NCBI GenBank assembly: GCA_041652935.1
Contig: JBAZGH010000018.1
Coordinates: 1-19,434 of the forward strand
Source: JBAZGH01 sp041652935
GTDB taxonomy: Bacteria; Patescibacteriota; Patescibacteriia; Patescibacteriales; XYC2-FULL-47-12
Direction of reading: 5' to 3'
DNA length: 19,434 nt
The position numbers and the translations under genes were made by a program. Within the stretch, counting starts at the first letter, position 1; each line of letters starts with the position of its first letter. The notes beneath the pieces are model-generated. The model searched no databases. It saw only the letters and a program-made list of their open reading frames with translations, and was not told the DNA's origin. This document shows, piece after piece, positions 18,360-19,434 of the stretch.

Positions 18360-19434
18360 TTAATAACAACCGATTCCTACTCTATTTGTAGAACAATTAG
18401 AAGATACTATTACACTGAACAATTGGCCCAAATATTCAGTATGCCATTTATCTGTGTTTTCTGTACAATTATAAGTATTACCAATTATATACGGACCTGG
18501 AGTAACGCAACTTGACGAAGAATTATCTAAACTTCCAGCCCAACCAGAACTAGTCCATCTTCCGCATGAATCTCCTCCCCAGCTCCAAGAAGCATATCTT
18601 TGCCAACTATCAGCTTGGGTCCAGCCGGAGGGACAATTCGGAGAAGAAAATTCGCAAGCAGTACGGGAACCGGTATTAAAAACCGTTCCTCCTAAATTTG
18701 TACATTCAGTTTCAGAATGAGTTGAACTAGAAAATGTTAAAGCTGTTCCGCAATAACCGTTAGAACAAACTTTTCCCGCATCACATTGTAAGTTGTTGTT
18801 TATAGAGGTATAAGTAACTTGTCCCCCGGCTGATATTGTTTTCTTTTGGCAATAGTAAATGTTTCCTCCGTTTCCAAAATAATCTCCTGCTTGGATAGAG
18901 TAATCTTGAACAATATCTTGCAGTTCAATTATTTTATTAGCCAAAAAACCGACAGCGGCGAAAATACTGGAACCCAATGTCGGGCTATCGTTTGCTTCTC
19001 CTATTTTATCGCTGATAATTTTTAATGAATCAAGGGACTGGTCAAAATCCGTTCCCATAATGCTTAATTGATTTGCCAAGGTTGCGTCTCCTCCCCCGCC
19101 GGCCGCCGCGTCCACATAACCCTTGGTCGCGACTGCGTTGTCCGAATCGCCGTCAACCGGGGTTTTGACAAGAACTGTGCCGTCGTTATCTATCACAAAA
19201 ATATTGCCGACTCCAGGACCAACATCACCGGCAAAGTCAGCGTTCCAGAATCTAAGCTGTTCGGTTGTTCCGTCCTGATATATAGCCCAATAGTTCTGGG
19301 AGCCGGACTGGATATCCAGTTCCGCGTTTCCGGAAGCGGTTTTAAGATGCAGTTGCTTATTCGGGTCATTAGTCCCTATTCCCACGTAATCGGTTAAGGT
19401 TGATAAAAATACATCAGTACCGCTGGTTGTCCAG
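18360..19434 (-). CDS. Surface or tail-fibre-like protein, C-terminal part (gene runs off the window)
   Basis: The frame is open to the last base, so the 5' part lies outside; the GTG at 19385 is internal. The upstream codons read STLTDYVGIGTNDPNKQLHL. The motif VGIGTxxPxxxLHL is a hallmark of repeat-built phage tail fibres and bacterial surface proteins, often trimeric. Next come a beta-rich segment (LDIQSGSQNYWAIYQDGTTE), a Gly-rich hinge, and a helical, possibly coiled-coil stretch (QSLDSLKIISDKIGE to FLANKIIELQDIVQ). A C-terminal domain of about 170 residues follows, with 12 cysteines and many Trp, Ser and Gly (CPSGWTQADSWQRY, SWSWGGDSCGRW). An even cysteine count in such a domain suggests disulfides outside the cell. 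Ligand and function are unknown. No phage genes adjoin it, so I favour a cell-surface protein. Confidence 0.75.
   Translation of the reverse strand, partial: WTTSGTDVFLSTLTDYVGIGTNDPNKQLHLKTASGNAELDIQSGSQNYWAIYQDGTTEQLRFWNADFAGDVGPGVGNIFVIDNDGTVLVKTPVDGDSDNAVATKGYVDAAAGGGGDATLANQLSIMGTDFDQSLDSLKIISDKIGEANDSPTLGSSIFAAVGFLANKIIELQDIVQDYSIQAGDYFGNGGNIYYCQKKTISAGGQVTYTSINNNLQCDAGKVCSNGYCGTALTFSSSTHSETECTNLGGTVFNTGSRTACEFSSPNCPSGWTQADSWQRYASWSWGGDSCGRWTSSGWAGSLDNSSSSCVTPGPYIIGNTYNCTENTDKWHTEYLGQLFSVIVSSNCSTNRVGIGCY

Noticed and set aside
18360..19385. A complete gene starting with GTG at 19385
   Set aside because: The frame continues upstream to the window edge, with sensible residues before VGIGT, so the gene is truncated by the window and not started there.

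Overview
The window looks like a chromosome segment of a Candidate Phyla Radiation (Patescibacteria, probably Parcubacteria-like) bacterium. That assignment is inferred from gene content and style, not from a marker gene such as rRNA. Signs for it: AT-rich genes mostly lacking Shine-Dalgarno sequences; short GC-rich palindromes scattered between genes; a type IV pilus locus with pilB, pilC, pilM, pilN, pilO and minor pilins but no outer-membrane secretin (pilQ) or pilP; calcium-repeat and VGIGT-type surface proteins; and compact housekeeping genes (lexA, hup, truD, rpmA).

Layout. 1-1457: a 56-aa ORF and a convergent 390-aa protein, both unrecognised, whose stop codons share one CTAG. 1458-1793: no protein gene, but a consensus sigma-70 promoter and a run of GC-rich hairpins ending in terminators, my best candidate for an undescribed non-coding RNA. 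1794-3207 (minus): lexA with a coupled 64-aa ORF behind an SOS-box-like promoter, then hup (HU). 3562-5422 (minus): two coupled TIM-barrel sugar epimerase genes at about 50% G+C with strong Shine-Dalgarno sites, and a promoter with a perfect palindrome at the expected start of transcription. 5813-14361 (plus): the pilus locus, in the order pilB, pilC, four minor pilins in H-I-J-K order, pilM, pilN, pilO and a small membrane protein. 14368-15491 (minus): a NifU-type Fe-S protein and a secreted L,D-transpeptidase. 15542-16912 (plus): truD. 16988-17581 (minus): an unrecognised GC-rich gene. 18005-18295 (plus): rpmA (ribosomal protein L27). 18360-19434 (minus): the 3' part of a large cysteine-rich surface or tail-fibre-like gene that runs off the window.

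How the genes work together. PilB (ATPase), PilC (platform), PilM-PilN-PilO (alignment complex) and the pseudopilins form one envelope-spanning machine. Two of its genes, pilB and pilM, are each broken into two ORFs by the same kind of -1 shift at a poly-A run. This could be assembly error, transcriptional slippage, programmed frameshifting or phase variation. The L,D-transpeptidase and the surface protein also belong to the cell envelope. The epimerase pair and the 197-aa gene stand apart in base composition and ribosome-binding sites and may have been acquired.

Intergenic DNA is rich in structure: two copies of a long palindromic element (7523-7662 and 14611-14720), three 7-base-periodic repeat tracts (two of them touching promoters), and several small GC-rich palindromes. 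I saw no tRNA, rRNA, CRISPR array, transposase or integrase.
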